From Microbacterium sp. LCT-H2 (lineage in GTDB: Bacteria; Actinomycetota; Actinomycetes; Actinomycetales; Microbacteriaceae), in contig NZ_MODW01000001.1 in the NCBI RefSeq assembly GCF_001866135.1, positions 868,001 to 932,000 of the forward strand: a stretch of 64,000 nucleotides of DNA, given 5' to 3'. Of this stretch, positions 51,690 through 60,324 are shown piece by piece. The notes beneath the pieces were generated by a model. The model was given only the letters and a program-made list of their open reading frames with translations. It was not told the origin of the DNA and searched no databases. A program made the translations under genes and the position numbers. Numbering within the stretch: position 1 is the first letter of the stretch; each line of letters starts with the position of its first letter.

Positions 51690-52316
51690 ATGACCACTCG
51701 CGCTCTTCGTCGCGACGCCGCGGAGAACCGCGCCGGCATCCTGTCCGCGGCCCGCAGCGCCCTCGCCACCGACCCGCACGCCTCCCTCGACGCGATAGCC
51801 CGGGCCGCGGGCCTGTCCCGCCGCACCCTCTACGGGCACTTCGAGGATCGGGACGCTCTGATCCGGGAACTCGTCTCCAGCGGCGCCCAGCGCTTCAACG
51901 CCATCGCGGCCTCCATCGACGAGCCGGACGCCCGCCTCGCCCTGGCCCGACTGGCCGCCCGGCTCTGGGAGGAGGCGGCGCACATCCAGGTCGCCGCTGC
52001 GCTCGCCCTCGACGAGGCGCATGTGGAGCACACCGCCGCGGCACTCGCGCCGCTGCGCCGGAGTGTCGCCGCCCTCGTGCGGAGGGGGCAGCAGGACGGC
52101 AGCTTCCGGACGGACCTCGCCGGCCCCACCCTCGCCCGGCTGATCGAGGAGATGGCGCGCACCGTGGTCTCCCGCACCGACGTGCAGAGCAGCGGCGCCG
52201 AGGACCTCGCGGTCCGGGCCGTGCTCAGCATCGCCGGACTCTCCTGGCGCGAGGCGGACGAACTGCTGAGCGCCCACCCGGACATCGCCGCCGACCACGA
52301 GGAGGTCCGCGCATGA
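51690..52316 (+). CDS. TetR/AcrR-family regulator
   Basis: A 208-residue TetR-type regulator. The HTH is at residues 12-52 (ILSAARSALATDPHASLDAI, AAGLSRRTLYGHFEDRDALI). The ligand-binding half is Ala-rich and undiagnosed. Its stop overlaps the next start (ATGA), so it controls its own operon with the degenerate ATPase and YhgE/Pip protein. Confidence 0.92.
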   Translation: MTTRALRRDAAENRAGILSAARSALATDPHASLDAIARAAGLSRRTLYGHFEDRDALIRELVSSGAQRFNAIAASIDEPDARLALARLAARLWEEAAHIQVAAALALDEAHVEHTAAALAPLRRSVAALVRRGQQDGSFRTDLAGPTLARLIEEMARTVVSRTDVQSSGAEDLAVRAVLSIAGLSWREADELLSAHPDIAADHEEVRA

Positions 52317-53041
52317 GGATCACACTGCACGACGTCAGCAAGGGCCGCGCCGGCCAGGCGCTTCCGTCCATGAGTCTCGAGTTCCACTCCGGCGCCGTCC
52401 GCTACGCGCTCGCGGAGACCGAGCAGCGGCCGACCGTGCTCGGCCTCATCGCGAGCGGGCGGATGCGCCCGGACACGGGCCGCGTCACGATCGACGCGGC
52501 GGCGAACCCGAAGGAGCTGCGCCGCCGCGTCGCCCTCGTGGACGCCCCGGACGTCAGCGACCCGCACCCGGACATCACCCTCGCCGGGGTGGTCGGCGAG
52601 GAGCTGATGTTCGCCGGACGCGGCGCGACCCCGCTCCACGCCCGCCGCTGGCTCGCGCGGGTCGGATACCAGGAGCTCGCCTCCGTCCCCATCGGCTCGG
52701 TCGACCCTGCCGCCCGCGTGCGCATCCTGTGCGAGCTCGCCGTGCTCCGCGAAGGCGTCGAGGGCATCGTCCTCGTCGCCCCGGATCGTCACGGCGGCAG
52801 CCCGGACGGATGGTGGCGCATCGCCGCCGAGTTCGCGGACCGCGGGTACGCGATGCTCGTGATCGTCGGCGGTTCCGCCGCCGTCGCCCTCGAGCGTATG
52901 CACGAGTTCGATGCGATCAACGCGTCCGGACCGATCGAGCCCCTGGTGCTCGAGCGTCCGGAACCGACCGACGACCCTGAGGAGAGCGAACCCACGACCG
53001 ACGACGAACCCACGACCGACGAGGAAGGAGAAGCGCGATGA
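52313..53041 (+). CDS. ABC-ATPase-like protein lacking Walker motifs
   Basis: A 242-residue protein with the outline of an ABC ATPase (MRITLHDVSKGRAGQALPSM; Q-loop region RRRVALVDAPDVSD; GRVTIDAAANPKELRRR). The Walker A position reads ALAETEQRPTVLGLIASG, with no GxxGxGK. The signature region SVDPAARVRILCELA lacks LSGGQ, and the Walker B position GIVLVAPDRHGG lacks DE. The C-terminus is an acidic repeat (TTDDEPTTDEEGE). The frame is intact, so it is a conserved pseudo-ATPase, not a broken gene. It is coupled on both sides (ATGA) to TetR and YhgE/Pip genes and may regulate or scaffold the latter. Confidence 0.75.
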   Translation: MRITLHDVSKGRAGQALPSMSLEFHSGAVRYALAETEQRPTVLGLIASGRMRPDTGRVTIDAAANPKELRRRVALVDAPDVSDPHPDITLAGVVGEELMFAGRGATPLHARRWLARVGYQELASVPIGSVDPAARVRILCELAVLREGVEGIVLVAPDRHGGSPDGWWRIAAEFADRGYAMLVIVGGSAAVALERMHEFDAINASGPIEPLVLERPEPTDDPEESEPTTDDEPTTDEEGEAR

Positions 53042-54873
53042 AGGTTCCCGCCATGATCGCCGCCGAGCTCCGCCGCCTGACCGCGAGCCGGATGGGCATC
53101 CTCGCCCTGGTGGCGCTGATCTGCGTGCCGATCCTCTACGGCGGCCTCTACCTCTGGGCGAACCAGGATCCGTATGCGAAGTTCTCCGAGGTCCCCGTGG
53201 CCCTCGTGGTCGACGACGAGGGCGCTCCCGCCCCGACGACCGGCACGCAACCGGCGACCGATGAGACCGTCAACTACGGCGAGGACGTGGCGGAGAACCT
53301 CATCGAGGGGAACGCCTTCGACTGGCAGCGTATGACCGAGGACGAGGCCGCCGATGCGCTGCGCCACGGCGCGGTCGATTTCACCGTGACGATCCCCTCG
53401 GACTTCTCCGCCGCCCTCACCTCCGCCGCGGGCGACGATCCGCATCAGGCCAGGATCGAGCTGGAGACCAACGACGCGAACAACTACCTCGCCTCGTCGA
53501 TGGGATCGCAGGCCGTCGAGAAGATCCGCAGCTCCGTCGCCGAGATGGTCGGCAGCGAGGCCGCGGAGCGACTGCTGACGGGCCTCAGCGACGTGCGCGA
53601 CAATCTGATCTCCGCGACAGACGGCGCCACACAGCTCGTCGACGGCGCACGCAGCGCCGCCTCCGGGAGCACGACGCTCGCCGAGGGCACCGCGAAGCTC
53701 GCCGACGGCTCGGCGCAGCTCGCCTCCGGGGCCAAGACGCTCGCCGACGGTGCCCAGCAGGTGAGCGCGGGCAACCGCCAACTCGCCGACGTCGCCGATC
53801 GGGCCGGAGCCGCGGTGCAGGAAGCGACGAATGCGCTGCCGCAGGTGCGCGCGGACATCACCGACGTCCTCACCGAGCAGGGCCTCGCGCCCGAGGAGAT
53901 CGATGCGGTGCTCGCCCGCCTGGATCCTCTCGGCACCCGGATCGAGGAGGGCAACGCCCAGGTGCAGGACGCCGTCGGGAAGGTCGACCAGCTCGCCGCC
54001 GGGTCTGCGTCCCTGGCGTCGGGGGCGAGCGAGCTCGCCGGGGGCGCCGGCACCCTCGCGACGGGAGCGGCCGCGGCGAACTCAGGCGCCGCGCAACTGC
54101 GCGACGGCCTGCAGAAGCTGTCCTCCGGGACCGCGGAGCTGCGCGACGGGCTCGCCGACGGCGTGCAGGCGATCCCCGCCTCCACCCCCGACCTGCGCTC
54201 CCTGCAAGCCGACACGATCGCGGACCCGGTGAAGGTGTCCAGCGACAAGGTCGCCTCCGCCGAAGACTACGGCGCGGGCCTCGCCCCGTTCTTCGCCGCC
54301 CTCTCCGCGTGGATCGGCATCTATGCGCTGTTCCTCATCGTGAAGCCGATCTCCCGTCGCGCCGTCACGGCGCTGCACTCCCCGATCCGGATCACGCTGG
54401 CGGGCTGGCTGACCCCGGCGATGCTCGGTGCCGTGCAGATGCTCGGGTTGATGGGCATCCTGGCGCTGACGCTCGGCTTCACGTTCGACCATCCGCTCGG
54501 CACGCTCGGAGTGATGATGTTCGCCTCGGCCACGTTCGCCGCGATCATCCTCGCCCTCAACGTCTGGCTCGGCTCCGTGGGGCAGTTCCTCGGCCTCGTG
54601 CTCATGGTGCTGCAGCTCGTCACAGCGGGTGGCACATTCCCCTGGCAGACGCTGCCCGCGCCCCTGGCCGCGCTGCACCATGTGCTGCCTCTCGGCTACG
54701 TCGTCGACGCGATGCGACAGCTCATGTACGGCGGGGACTCCGCCCGCGCAGGCTGGGACCTGGCGGTGCTCGGCGCGTGGCTCCTCGGGGCGCTGCTGCT
54801 GGCGATGATCGGGGTGACCCGGATGACGCACCGCCGGACGCTCCGCGATCTGCAGCCCAGCCTCATCGGCTGA
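53038..54873 (+). CDS. YhgE/Pip-family membrane protein
   Basis: A 611-residue protein of the YhgE/Pip family (phage infection protein, related to EsaA). One N-terminal helix (about residues 20-40), a large extracellular domain, and five to six C-terminal helices with the ABC-2 permease pattern (LAGWLTPAMLGAVQMLGLMG, GQFLGLVLMVLQLVTAGGTF, LGYVVDAMRQLMYGGDS). Residues 195-250 and 320-375 repeat DGA/SGAxxLAxG heptads (QLASGAKTLADGAQQVSAG), forming long coiled coils. Pip proteins serve as phage receptors or envelope transport factors. Partnered with the pseudo-ATPase. Confidence 0.9.
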   Translation: MKVPAMIAAELRRLTASRMGILALVALICVPILYGGLYLWANQDPYAKFSEVPVALVVDDEGAPAPTTGTQPATDETVNYGEDVAENLIEGNAFDWQRMTEDEAADALRHGAVDFTVTIPSDFSAALTSAAGDDPHQARIELETNDANNYLASSMGSQAVEKIRSSVAEMVGSEAAERLLTGLSDVRDNLISATDGATQLVDGARSAASGSTTLAEGTAKLADGSAQLASGAKTLADGAQQVSAGNRQLADVADRAGAAVQEATNALPQVRADITDVLTEQGLAPEEIDAVLARLDPLGTRIEEGNAQVQDAVGKVDQLAAGSASLASGASELAGGAGTLATGAAAANSGAAQLRDGLQKLSSGTAELRDGLADGVQAIPASTPDLRSLQADTIADPVKVSSDKVASAEDYGAGLAPFFAALSAWIGIYALFLIVKPISRRAVTALHSPIRITLAGWLTPAMLGAVQMLGLMGILALTLGFTFDHPLGTLGVMMFASATFAAIILALNVWLGSVGQFLGLVLMVLQLVTAGGTFPWQTLPAPLAALHHVLPLGYVVDAMRQLMYGGDSARAGWDLAVLGAWLLGALLLAMIGVTRMTHRRTLRDLQPSLIG

Positions 54874-54880
54874 GCCCTCC

Positions 54881-54908
54881 GCTCGCCGCGGACCGTCCCG
54901 CGGCGAGC
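54881..54908 (+). terminator. Terminator after the YhgE/Pip gene
   Basis: GCTCGCCGCGG (54881-54891) pairs perfectly with CCGCGGCGAGC (54898-54908) with a 6-base loop, 8 bases after the stop. No T-tract. Confidence 0.65.
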
Positions 54909-54918
54909 GCGGGGCGGC

Positions 54919-54980
54919 TATGATGCGAGAGCGCGCACCCGTGAAACGCGCACTGGGGCTCGGTGGGACTGAGTCCCACC
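54919..54980 (+). promoter_or_regulatory. Promoter and 19-base palindrome before the penicillin acylase gene
   Basis: TATGAT (54919-54924) is a -10 candidate. Downstream, GGTGGGACT-G-AGTCCCACC (54962-54980) is a perfect palindrome with 9-base arms and a single-base centre. It is too tight for a normal RNA hairpin and looks like a protein-binding operator inside the leader. The ribosome site GAAAGAG precedes ATG 55006. Confidence 0.5.
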
Positions 54981-55005
54981 TGGCTACCCGAAAGAGTTCT
55001 CGACG

Positions 55006-57648
55006 ATGATGACCGATTCGACGGCGTCCGCTGATTCCCCGCGTCCTTCTCTGGGCGCCCGCATCGGACGCATCGCGTTCGTCGTGATCGCCGCGCTGGT
55101 GGTGGTGGCCGTCGCAGGCGCGTTCTTCGTGACCTGGACCATCCAGCGCTCCTTCCCGCAGACCTCCGGCTCGACCGCGCTCGCAGGGCTGAAGGCGGAC
55201 GTCACCGTGCAGCGCGACGCCAGCGGCGTGCCCACGATCACCGCCGACTCCTCCGACGACCTCTTCTTCGCCGAGGGTTTCGTGCACGCGCAGGACCGGT
55301 TCTTCGAGATGGACTTCCGCCGCCACGTCACCTCCGGCCGGGTCGCCGAGCTGTTCGGCGCCTCCCAGGCCGGTACCGACGCCTTCCTGCGCACGCTGGG
55401 CTGGCGCACCACCGCAGAGGCCGAGGTCGAGGCGATGGACGACGTCACCCGCGGCTACTACGAGGCCTACGCGGACGGCGTCAACGCCTACCTGTCCTCC
55501 CGCTCGGGAGCGGAGCTGTCTCTCGAGTACGCGGTGCTCGGGCTGCAGAACCCCGACTACGAGCCGGAGCCGTGGGAACCCGCGGATTCGGTGGCGTGGC
55601 TGAAGGCGATGGCCTGGGACCTCCGCACCAACGTCGAGGACGAGACCGAGCGCGCGCTCCTCGCGGGGCAGCTCGCCGAGGATCCGGAGGCCGACGTGGA
55701 CGGACTTCTCGGCACGCTCTACCCGGACTACCCTTTCGACCGGAACCCGGTGATCGTGCCCACCATCTCCACCGTCCCGCCATTGGAGCCCGGCGCCGAG
55801 CCCGCGGCGTTCACCGTGCCCGAGGACGACGGGGAGGCGCAGCAGGCTCTCACCACAGTGGAGTGGAAGGAGACGTCGTCCGTCATCGAAGCGGCGAGCG
55901 CGCTCGTGGGCGACGTCGGCGAGGGCATCGGCTCCAACTCCTGGGTGGTCTCCGGCGACCTCACCGAATCCGGCATGCCGCTGCTCGCCAACGACCCGCA
56001 CCTCGGCGCCTCCCTCCCCTCGGTCTGGTACCAGGTGCAGCTCACGTGCTCGACGGTGGACGACGACTGCCCGTTCAACGTGGGCGGGTTCTCGTTCTCC
56101 GGCCTCCCCGGCATCGTCATCGGCCACAACCAGCGCGTGGCGTGGGGCTTCACGAACCTCACCACCGATGTCACCGACCTGTACGTCGAGCGCATCGAGG
56201 GCGATTCCTACTGGCGGGACGGCGAGCTCGTGCCGCTGGAGGAGAGCACGGAGACCATCGAGGTCGCCGGCGGCGAAGACATCGAGCTCACCATCCGGTC
56301 CACCGTGCACGGACCGATCATCTCCGGCCTCACGGACGACTTCACGGCGATCGCGGACGACCCGACCCCCGGACTCACCGCCGAGGGCACCGTGCCGGAT
56401 GCCCCGGGGTCCGACGATGCCGAGTACGCCGTGAGCCTGCGGTGGACGGCGCTCGACCCCGGCACCACCGCGACCGCGATCTTCGCGCTGTCGACCGCTC
56501 AAGACTTCGAGGACTTCCGCCGCGCAGCCTCCCTGTTCGACGTCCCGGCGCAGAACCTCATCTACGCCGACGTCGACGGCAACATCGGGTACCAGACCCC
56601 CGGCCGCCTGCCGATCCGCGGGGCCGGCGACGGCTGGATGCCGCAGCCCGGCTGGGACAGCAGCTACGACTGGACCGGCTACATCCCGTTCGAGGAGCTG
56701 CCCGTGTCGTACAACCCGAGCTCCGGGTACATCGTCACCGCCAACAACGCCATCGTCACCGACGACTACGAGCACTTCCTCTCCCGGGACTGGGACCAGG
56801 GCTACCGCGCCGCCCGCATCGCCCACCTCATCGAGCGCCGAGCCGCCGCCGGGCCGCTGACGGCCGACGACATGCGCGAGATCCAGATGGACGGCGAGAT
56901 GTGGATCGGCAAACAGCTCGCCGCCGCGATGGGGGACATCGAGGTCGAGGGCGAGGGGCCGCAGCAGGCCGTCGAGCTGCTCCGGGGCTGGGACGCGCAG
57001 AACAGCGCCTCCTCGGCCGGGGCCGCGTACGCGAACGTGCTGTGGTCGAACCTGGTGCAGAACATCTTCGTGGAGCGGGAGCAGCCCCTGCCCATCGACG
57101 GCCAGGGCCGCCTGTTCACCGTCGTCGGGGCGATGCTCGATGATCCCGAGGACCCGCTGTGGAGCAACCCCGGCCTCGACGTCGAGGGACGAGACGCCAT
57201 GCTCGCGCTGTCGGCCGAGGAGGCGTACGACGAGCTGTCCGGGCTCCAGGGCACGGATGTCGCCCGGTGGAACTGGGGCGGCCTGCACGCCCTGACCCTC
57301 ACCAGCGACACGTTCGGGTCGTCCGGCATCGCGCCGATCGAGGCCCTGTTCAACCGTGGCCCCTACCCCGTCGGGGGCGGTGCGTCCGTGGTCGATGCGA
57401 CGGGATGGCAGCTGGGCGTCTCGTATGCGACCACGACCGTCCCGTCCATGCGCATGGTCGTCGACCTCGCGGACTTCGACGACTCGACCTGGATCCACCT
57501 CACCGGCGCCTCCGGTCACGCGTTCCACGAGCACTACGTCGATCAGACGAAGGACTGGTCCACGGGAGTGCAGCGGCCCTGGGCGTTCACTCCGAAGGCC
57601 GTGACGGCGGCCGCGGTCGACACCCTGACGCTCACCCCCGCCGGCTGA
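55006..57648 (+). CDS. Penicillin acylase-family (Ntn) amidase
   Basis: An 880-residue precursor of the penicillin G acylase/AHL acylase family. A membrane helix at residues 22-45 (IAFVVIAALVVVAVAGAFFV) anchors or exports it. The alpha part (about 60-305) has LFFAEGFVHAQDRFFEMDFR. The autoprocessing site is GSNSWVVSG, with nucleophile Ser310, followed by LLANDPHLGASLPSVWYQV. The beta part shows GLPGIVIGHNQRVAWGFTN and PVGGGASVVDATGW. Substrates may be acyl-homoserine lactones, beta-lactams or N-acyl amino acids. Confidence 0.9.
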   Translation: MMTDSTASADSPRPSLGARIGRIAFVVIAALVVVAVAGAFFVTWTIQRSFPQTSGSTALAGLKADVTVQRDASGVPTITADSSDDLFFAEGFVHAQDRFFEMDFRRHVTSGRVAELFGASQAGTDAFLRTLGWRTTAEAEVEAMDDVTRGYYEAYADGVNAYLSSRSGAELSLEYAVLGLQNPDYEPEPWEPADSVAWLKAMAWDLRTNVEDETERALLAGQLAEDPEADVDGLLGTLYPDYPFDRNPVIVPTISTVPPLEPGAEPAAFTVPEDDGEAQQALTTVEWKETSSVIEAASALVGDVGEGIGSNSWVVSGDLTESGMPLLANDPHLGASLPSVWYQVQLTCSTVDDDCPFNVGGFSFSGLPGIVIGHNQRVAWGFTNLTTDVTDLYVERIEGDSYWRDGELVPLEESTETIEVAGGEDIELTIRSTVHGPIISGLTDDFTAIADDPTPGLTAEGTVPDAPGSDDAEYAVSLRWTALDPGTTATAIFALSTAQDFEDFRRAASLFDVPAQNLIYADVDGNIGYQTPGRLPIRGAGDGWMPQPGWDSSYDWTGYIPFEELPVSYNPSSGYIVTANNAIVTDDYEHFLSRDWDQGYRAARIAHLIERRAAAGPLTADDMREIQMDGEMWIGKQLAAAMGDIEVEGEGPQQAVELLRGWDAQNSASSAGAAYANVLWSNLVQNIFVEREQPLPIDGQGRLFTVVGAMLDDPEDPLWSNPGLDVEGRDAMLALSAEEAYDELSGLQGTDVARWNWGGLHALTLTSDTFGSSGIAPIEALFNRGPYPVGGGASVVDATGWQLGVSYATTTVPSMRMVVDLADFDDSTWIHLTGASGHAFHEHYVDQTKDWSTGVQRPWAFTPKAVTAAAVDTLTLTPAG

Positions 57649-57683
57649 GAGTCGCGTGGAGGGTGCTCGGCTAGCGTGGACAG

Positions 57684-58445
57684 GTGCCCACCAGCTACCT
57701 CGCCCCGAAGGGGACGCCGGCCACCCTCCTCGAGTTCGAGCACGCCGGAGCGACCCTGATCGCCGAGACCTTCGGCGACGGACCGCCCACCTACCTCCTG
57801 CTGCACGGCATCGGCATGGGGCGCAGCGTCTACCTCGACCTCACCCAGCGGCTGCAGGGGCGGGTGATCGCGCTCGACCTCCCCGGCTTCGGCGAGGCCC
57901 CGGAGCCCACGCGCACGCTGACCATGCAGCGGCACGCCGACCTCGTGGCCGCGTATCTCCGTCATGTCGACGCGGATCCGGTCGTGGTGATCGGGCACTC
58001 GATGGGGAGTCAGATCGCCGCGGAGCTCGCCGCCCGGCATCCCGAGCTCGTCGCCGGCGTCGTGCTGGCGGGACCCACCGTCGACAAGGCGGCCAGGAAC
58101 GTCGGCGCGCAGGCCCGATACCTGCTCCAGGATCTCGTGGGGGAACGGCCGCTCGTGATCTGGCGCGGCGCCCGCGAGTACCTCCGCGGTGGCCCGCACC
58201 TCATCCGCAAGATGCGCGCGACCATCGTCCACCAGCCGGAGAAGGCCTTCGTCCGCATCGCCTGCCCGGTCCTGGTGCTGCGCGGCGAGGACGACCCGCT
58301 GGCCCCGATGAGCTGGTGCCAGGTGATCCTGGATGCGATCCCTGGCGCGGAGCTGGCCGTCATCCCCGACCACGGCCACGGCACCCTCATCAGCGACTCC
58401 GAGCCCGCCGCCCGCCTCATCGAGGCCTTCGCCGCCCGCACCTAG
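57684..58445 (+). CDS. Alpha/beta hydrolase
   Basis: A 253-residue alpha/beta hydrolase. The oxyanion region LLLHGIGMGRSVY, nucleophile elbow VIGHSMGSQIAAEL, acid in LRGEDDPLAPMSW and His in VIPDHGHGTLIS form a complete triad. Esterase, lactonase or haloalkane-type activity cannot be told apart. GTG 57684 is 3 bases after a TAGCGT(GGA) element, so probably leaderless. It may be functionally linked to the preceding acylase. Confidence 0.88.
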   Translation: MPTSYLAPKGTPATLLEFEHAGATLIAETFGDGPPTYLLLHGIGMGRSVYLDLTQRLQGRVIALDLPGFGEAPEPTRTLTMQRHADLVAAYLRHVDADPVVVIGHSMGSQIAAELAARHPELVAGVVLAGPTVDKAARNVGAQARYLLQDLVGERPLVIWRGAREYLRGGPHLIRKMRATIVHQPEKAFVRIACPVLVLRGEDDPLAPMSWCQVILDAIPGAELAVIPDHGHGTLISDSEPAARLIEAFAART

Positions 58446-58481
58446 CCCTTCGCATCGCTCACCGCGCCCCTTGGGTCCGTA

Positions 58482-58574
58482 GGCCGTTCATAACTCAGGA
58501 GATCGCGGCGCGTTGGGACGGTTCGGCGGCTGAGGCAGGCTGCGGCTGCCCTTTCTCCTGAGTTGTGAACGGCC
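58482..58574. repeat. Long palindromic intergenic element, family 1 (copy B)
   Basis: Left arm 58482-58502 (GGCCGTTCATAACTCAGGAGA, given as 19 bases GGCCGTTCATAACTCAGGA plus GA) pairs with the right arm 58554-58574 at 20 of 21 positions, across a 51-base loop. It lies at the convergent ends of the hydrolase and DUF559 genes and encodes the last residues of the DUF559 protein. Confidence 0.75.
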
Positions 58575-59435
58575 AGCGCCGACGAGCCGGGGGCCGAGCG
58601 CCTCCAGAACCTCCCGCAGCGCCTCTCGCGTGCCTGCGGGGTCGGAGAGGATGTCAGCGGCGAGCGGCCGGATCGTGACATAGCCGAGACGAGCAGCCGC
58701 CATGTCCCGCGCACGATCCCGCTGCTGCTTCGCCCATCCCTCGTGAAAGGCGCGGCTGTCGCACTCGACGATCAGCCATCCATCGACGACGAAGTCGACT
58801 CGACCCACGCCGGGGATGTGGACCTGTGTCTCGAATGAGGCACCGAGCGACCGGAGGAGGAGCCGCACGAACGTCTCCGGCCCCGACTCGGATGACGCGT
58901 CGGCCAGGGCGAGCACCGCGCCGAACCGCTGCGGCAGCCGAGCGAAGATCGCGCGCAGTTCGTCCATCGTGATGAGGCGCTGATGGAGGAGGCTGTCCAG
59001 GGTGGCCACCGACGCCCGAGGCGACTGGCATCGGACGGCATGGCGTACGGCCGTATCCAGGGACGTGACGTGCAGCGCACTCGCTGCGCCGTCCTCTGCC
59101 CAGTGCACCCTGTGAGCCTCCGCGTCTCGACGCCCCAACCGCGAGCTATGGGGATCGACCTGAACGTGCACACCGTGAGCCGCGAGCACGAACACCCCGA
59201 GCAGCTGAAGAAGGGAGACGCAGGTGACGCGACCTCCGATGCGCACGGCCTCCGCGACGACAGGATCCACATCCGGGCGGGCGTATCGGTCCCGGCGCAG
59301 TCGCAGAAGCCGCCCGCTCCGCACCAGGGCGGTCAGCTCGCGCCCCCTCAGCCCCGCGGAGCGAAGATCCGCTCGAGTCAAGACCGTGGAGTCGAAGACC
59401 TCTGTTGCGCACCGGGGTCCGAAGTGGGCGATCAC
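58488..59435 (-). CDS. AbiEi-like N-terminal domain plus DUF559 nuclease-fold protein
   Basis: About 315 residues. The N-terminal winged-helix part (TRADLRSAGLRGRELTALVR, SGRLLRLRRDRYARPD) resembles the AbiEi antitoxin-type domain. The C-terminal part is DUF559, a Vsr/PD-(D/E)xK-like fold: VGRVDFVVDGWLIVECDSRA, FHEGWAKQQRDRARD and LGYVTIRPLAADIL. Such proteins are widespread in actinobacteria, usually alone, and their function is not settled. Start uncertain: GTG 59435 fits family length, but the frame is open to 59552. The final 25 or so residues (Arg/Pro-rich, from SQLRRKGSRS) are encoded by the palindromic element 58482-58574. Confidence 0.75.
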   Translation of the reverse strand: MIAHFGPRCATEVFDSTVLTRADLRSAGLRGRELTALVRSGRLLRLRRDRYARPDVDPVVAEAVRIGGRVTCVSLLQLLGVFVLAAHGVHVQVDPHSSRLGRRDAEAHRVHWAEDGAASALHVTSLDTAVRHAVRCQSPRASVATLDSLLHQRLITMDELRAIFARLPQRFGAVLALADASSESGPETFVRLLLRSLGASFETQVHIPGVGRVDFVVDGWLIVECDSRAFHEGWAKQQRDRARDMAAARLGYVTIRPLAADILSDPAGTREALREVLEALGPRLVGAGRSQLRRKGSRSLPQPPNRPNAPRSPEL

Positions 59436-59547
59436 ATCCCGGAGGATGCCCGGCGCGACACGGCGGGACGGGGAGTGAGGCCGGATGTGGAGTGTCCGCT
59501 CCGGATCGCGAGGCGGTGGAGGAGAAGTGGGGGCCGCGCACGGCGTA

Positions 59548-59630
59548 CACAATTCAGGATTATCCGTCCCCCATCCGACCTGAGCGCACGCGCGGCCCGA
59601 TGACGCCGCAGATCTCCTGAGTTGTGAACC
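59548..59630. repeat. Long palindromic intergenic element, family 1 (copy C, degenerate left arm)
   Basis: CACAATTCAGGA (59548-59559) pairs with TCCTGAGTTGTG (11 of 12) in 59614-59626, with a loop of about 54 bases. The right arm ATCTCCTGAGTTGTGAACC (59612-59630) is nearly identical to the right arm of copy B. Copies B and C flank the DUF559 gene about 1.0 kb apart. Confidence 0.65.
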
Positions 59631-59668
59631 GACAGCGGGCGAAACCGGCTACGTCGGCGGCGAGGCGG

Positions 59669-60058
59669 TCAGCCGGCGGCGGGAGGGGTCTGCTTCGACT
59701 CGGCGAGCTCGTCGACGACGAGACCCCGCTGCTCGATCGTGCCGTTGCGGTAGGCCTGGCGCCCGACCATGTGCGCGGACAGGGGCGCGGTCGCGAACTG
59801 CATGAGCACCACGGGGGCGACGAGCACGAGGCCGAACAGCACGCCGCCGATCGACCGCTGCGACAGGGCGATCGCCACACAGATCAGCAGCAGCCCGAGC
59901 ACCTGCGGCTTCGTCGCGGCGTGCAGTCGCGTGGGCACGTCCCGGAAGTGCAGCAGGCCCACGGAGGCGGAGAGGCAGAGGATCGCCCCGAGCAAGATGA
60001 GCACGAGCACCGCCACGTCAACGACGGCGTCAGGGATCATCAGACCGAACACGTTCAT
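59669..60058 (-). CDS. mnhG: Mrp Na+/H+ antiporter subunit G
   Basis: A 129-residue MrpG/MnhG with three helices. LCLSASVGLLHFRDVPTRLH and AATKPQVLGLLLICVAIAL are the family signature. The C-terminus (QAYRNGTIEQRGLVVDELAE) is hydrophilic. Last gene of the operon; start overlaps the mrpF stop (ATGA). Confidence 0.93.
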   Translation of the reverse strand: MNVFGLMIPDAVVDVAVLVLILLGAILCLSASVGLLHFRDVPTRLHAATKPQVLGLLLICVAIALSQRSIGGVLFGLVLVAPVVLMQFATAPLSAHMVGRQAYRNGTIEQRGLVVDELAESKQTPPAAG

Positions 60059-60324
60059 GGTGTCGTGTTGTCCCTTCTCGCGACGAACCTGGCCACCGCG
60101 ATCGATCCGAACACACCGACCGCCGCGATGATGAGGAGCACGGGGATGTTGCGGGTGTGGCCGTTGATGGCCATCTCGGCGCCGAGCACGCACATGACCT
60201 CGGTCAGCAGCACGTCGGCGGCGACGGCACGGTCGAGGATCGACGGACCGCGGACGATACGGATCACGGCGAGGATCGCGGCCACACCGAACACGGCGAG
60301 GATGATGAGGAGCAAGGTGTTCAT
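60055..60324 (-). CDS. mnhF: Mrp antiporter subunit F
   Basis: An 89-residue MrpF/MnhF with three helices. IVRGPSILDRAVAADVLLTE is the conserved motif including the charged Asp in the membrane. Overlaps E and G by 4 bases each. Confidence 0.93.
   Translation of the reverse strand: MNTLLLIILAVFGVAAILAVIRIVRGPSILDRAVAADVLLTEVMCVLGAEMAINGHTRNIPVLLIIAAVGVFGSIAVARFVARRDNTTP

Noticed and set aside
52313..53041. Missing Walker A explained by a frameshift or sequencing error
   Set aside because: The frame is continuous, surrounding ABC-like sequence stays in register, and all three ATPase motifs are altered independently.
54082..57534. 1150-codon open frame on the minus strand
   Set aside because: Antisense to YhgE/Pip and penicillin acylase, with compositional repeats and no recognisable domain; the plus-strand genes have intact catalytic motifs.
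58482..58574. Element copy B as a plain bidirectional terminator
   Set aside because: A 51-base loop and 21-base arms with relatives elsewhere, including non-convergent places (28776-28860), do not fit an ordinary terminator, although a terminating role is still possible.
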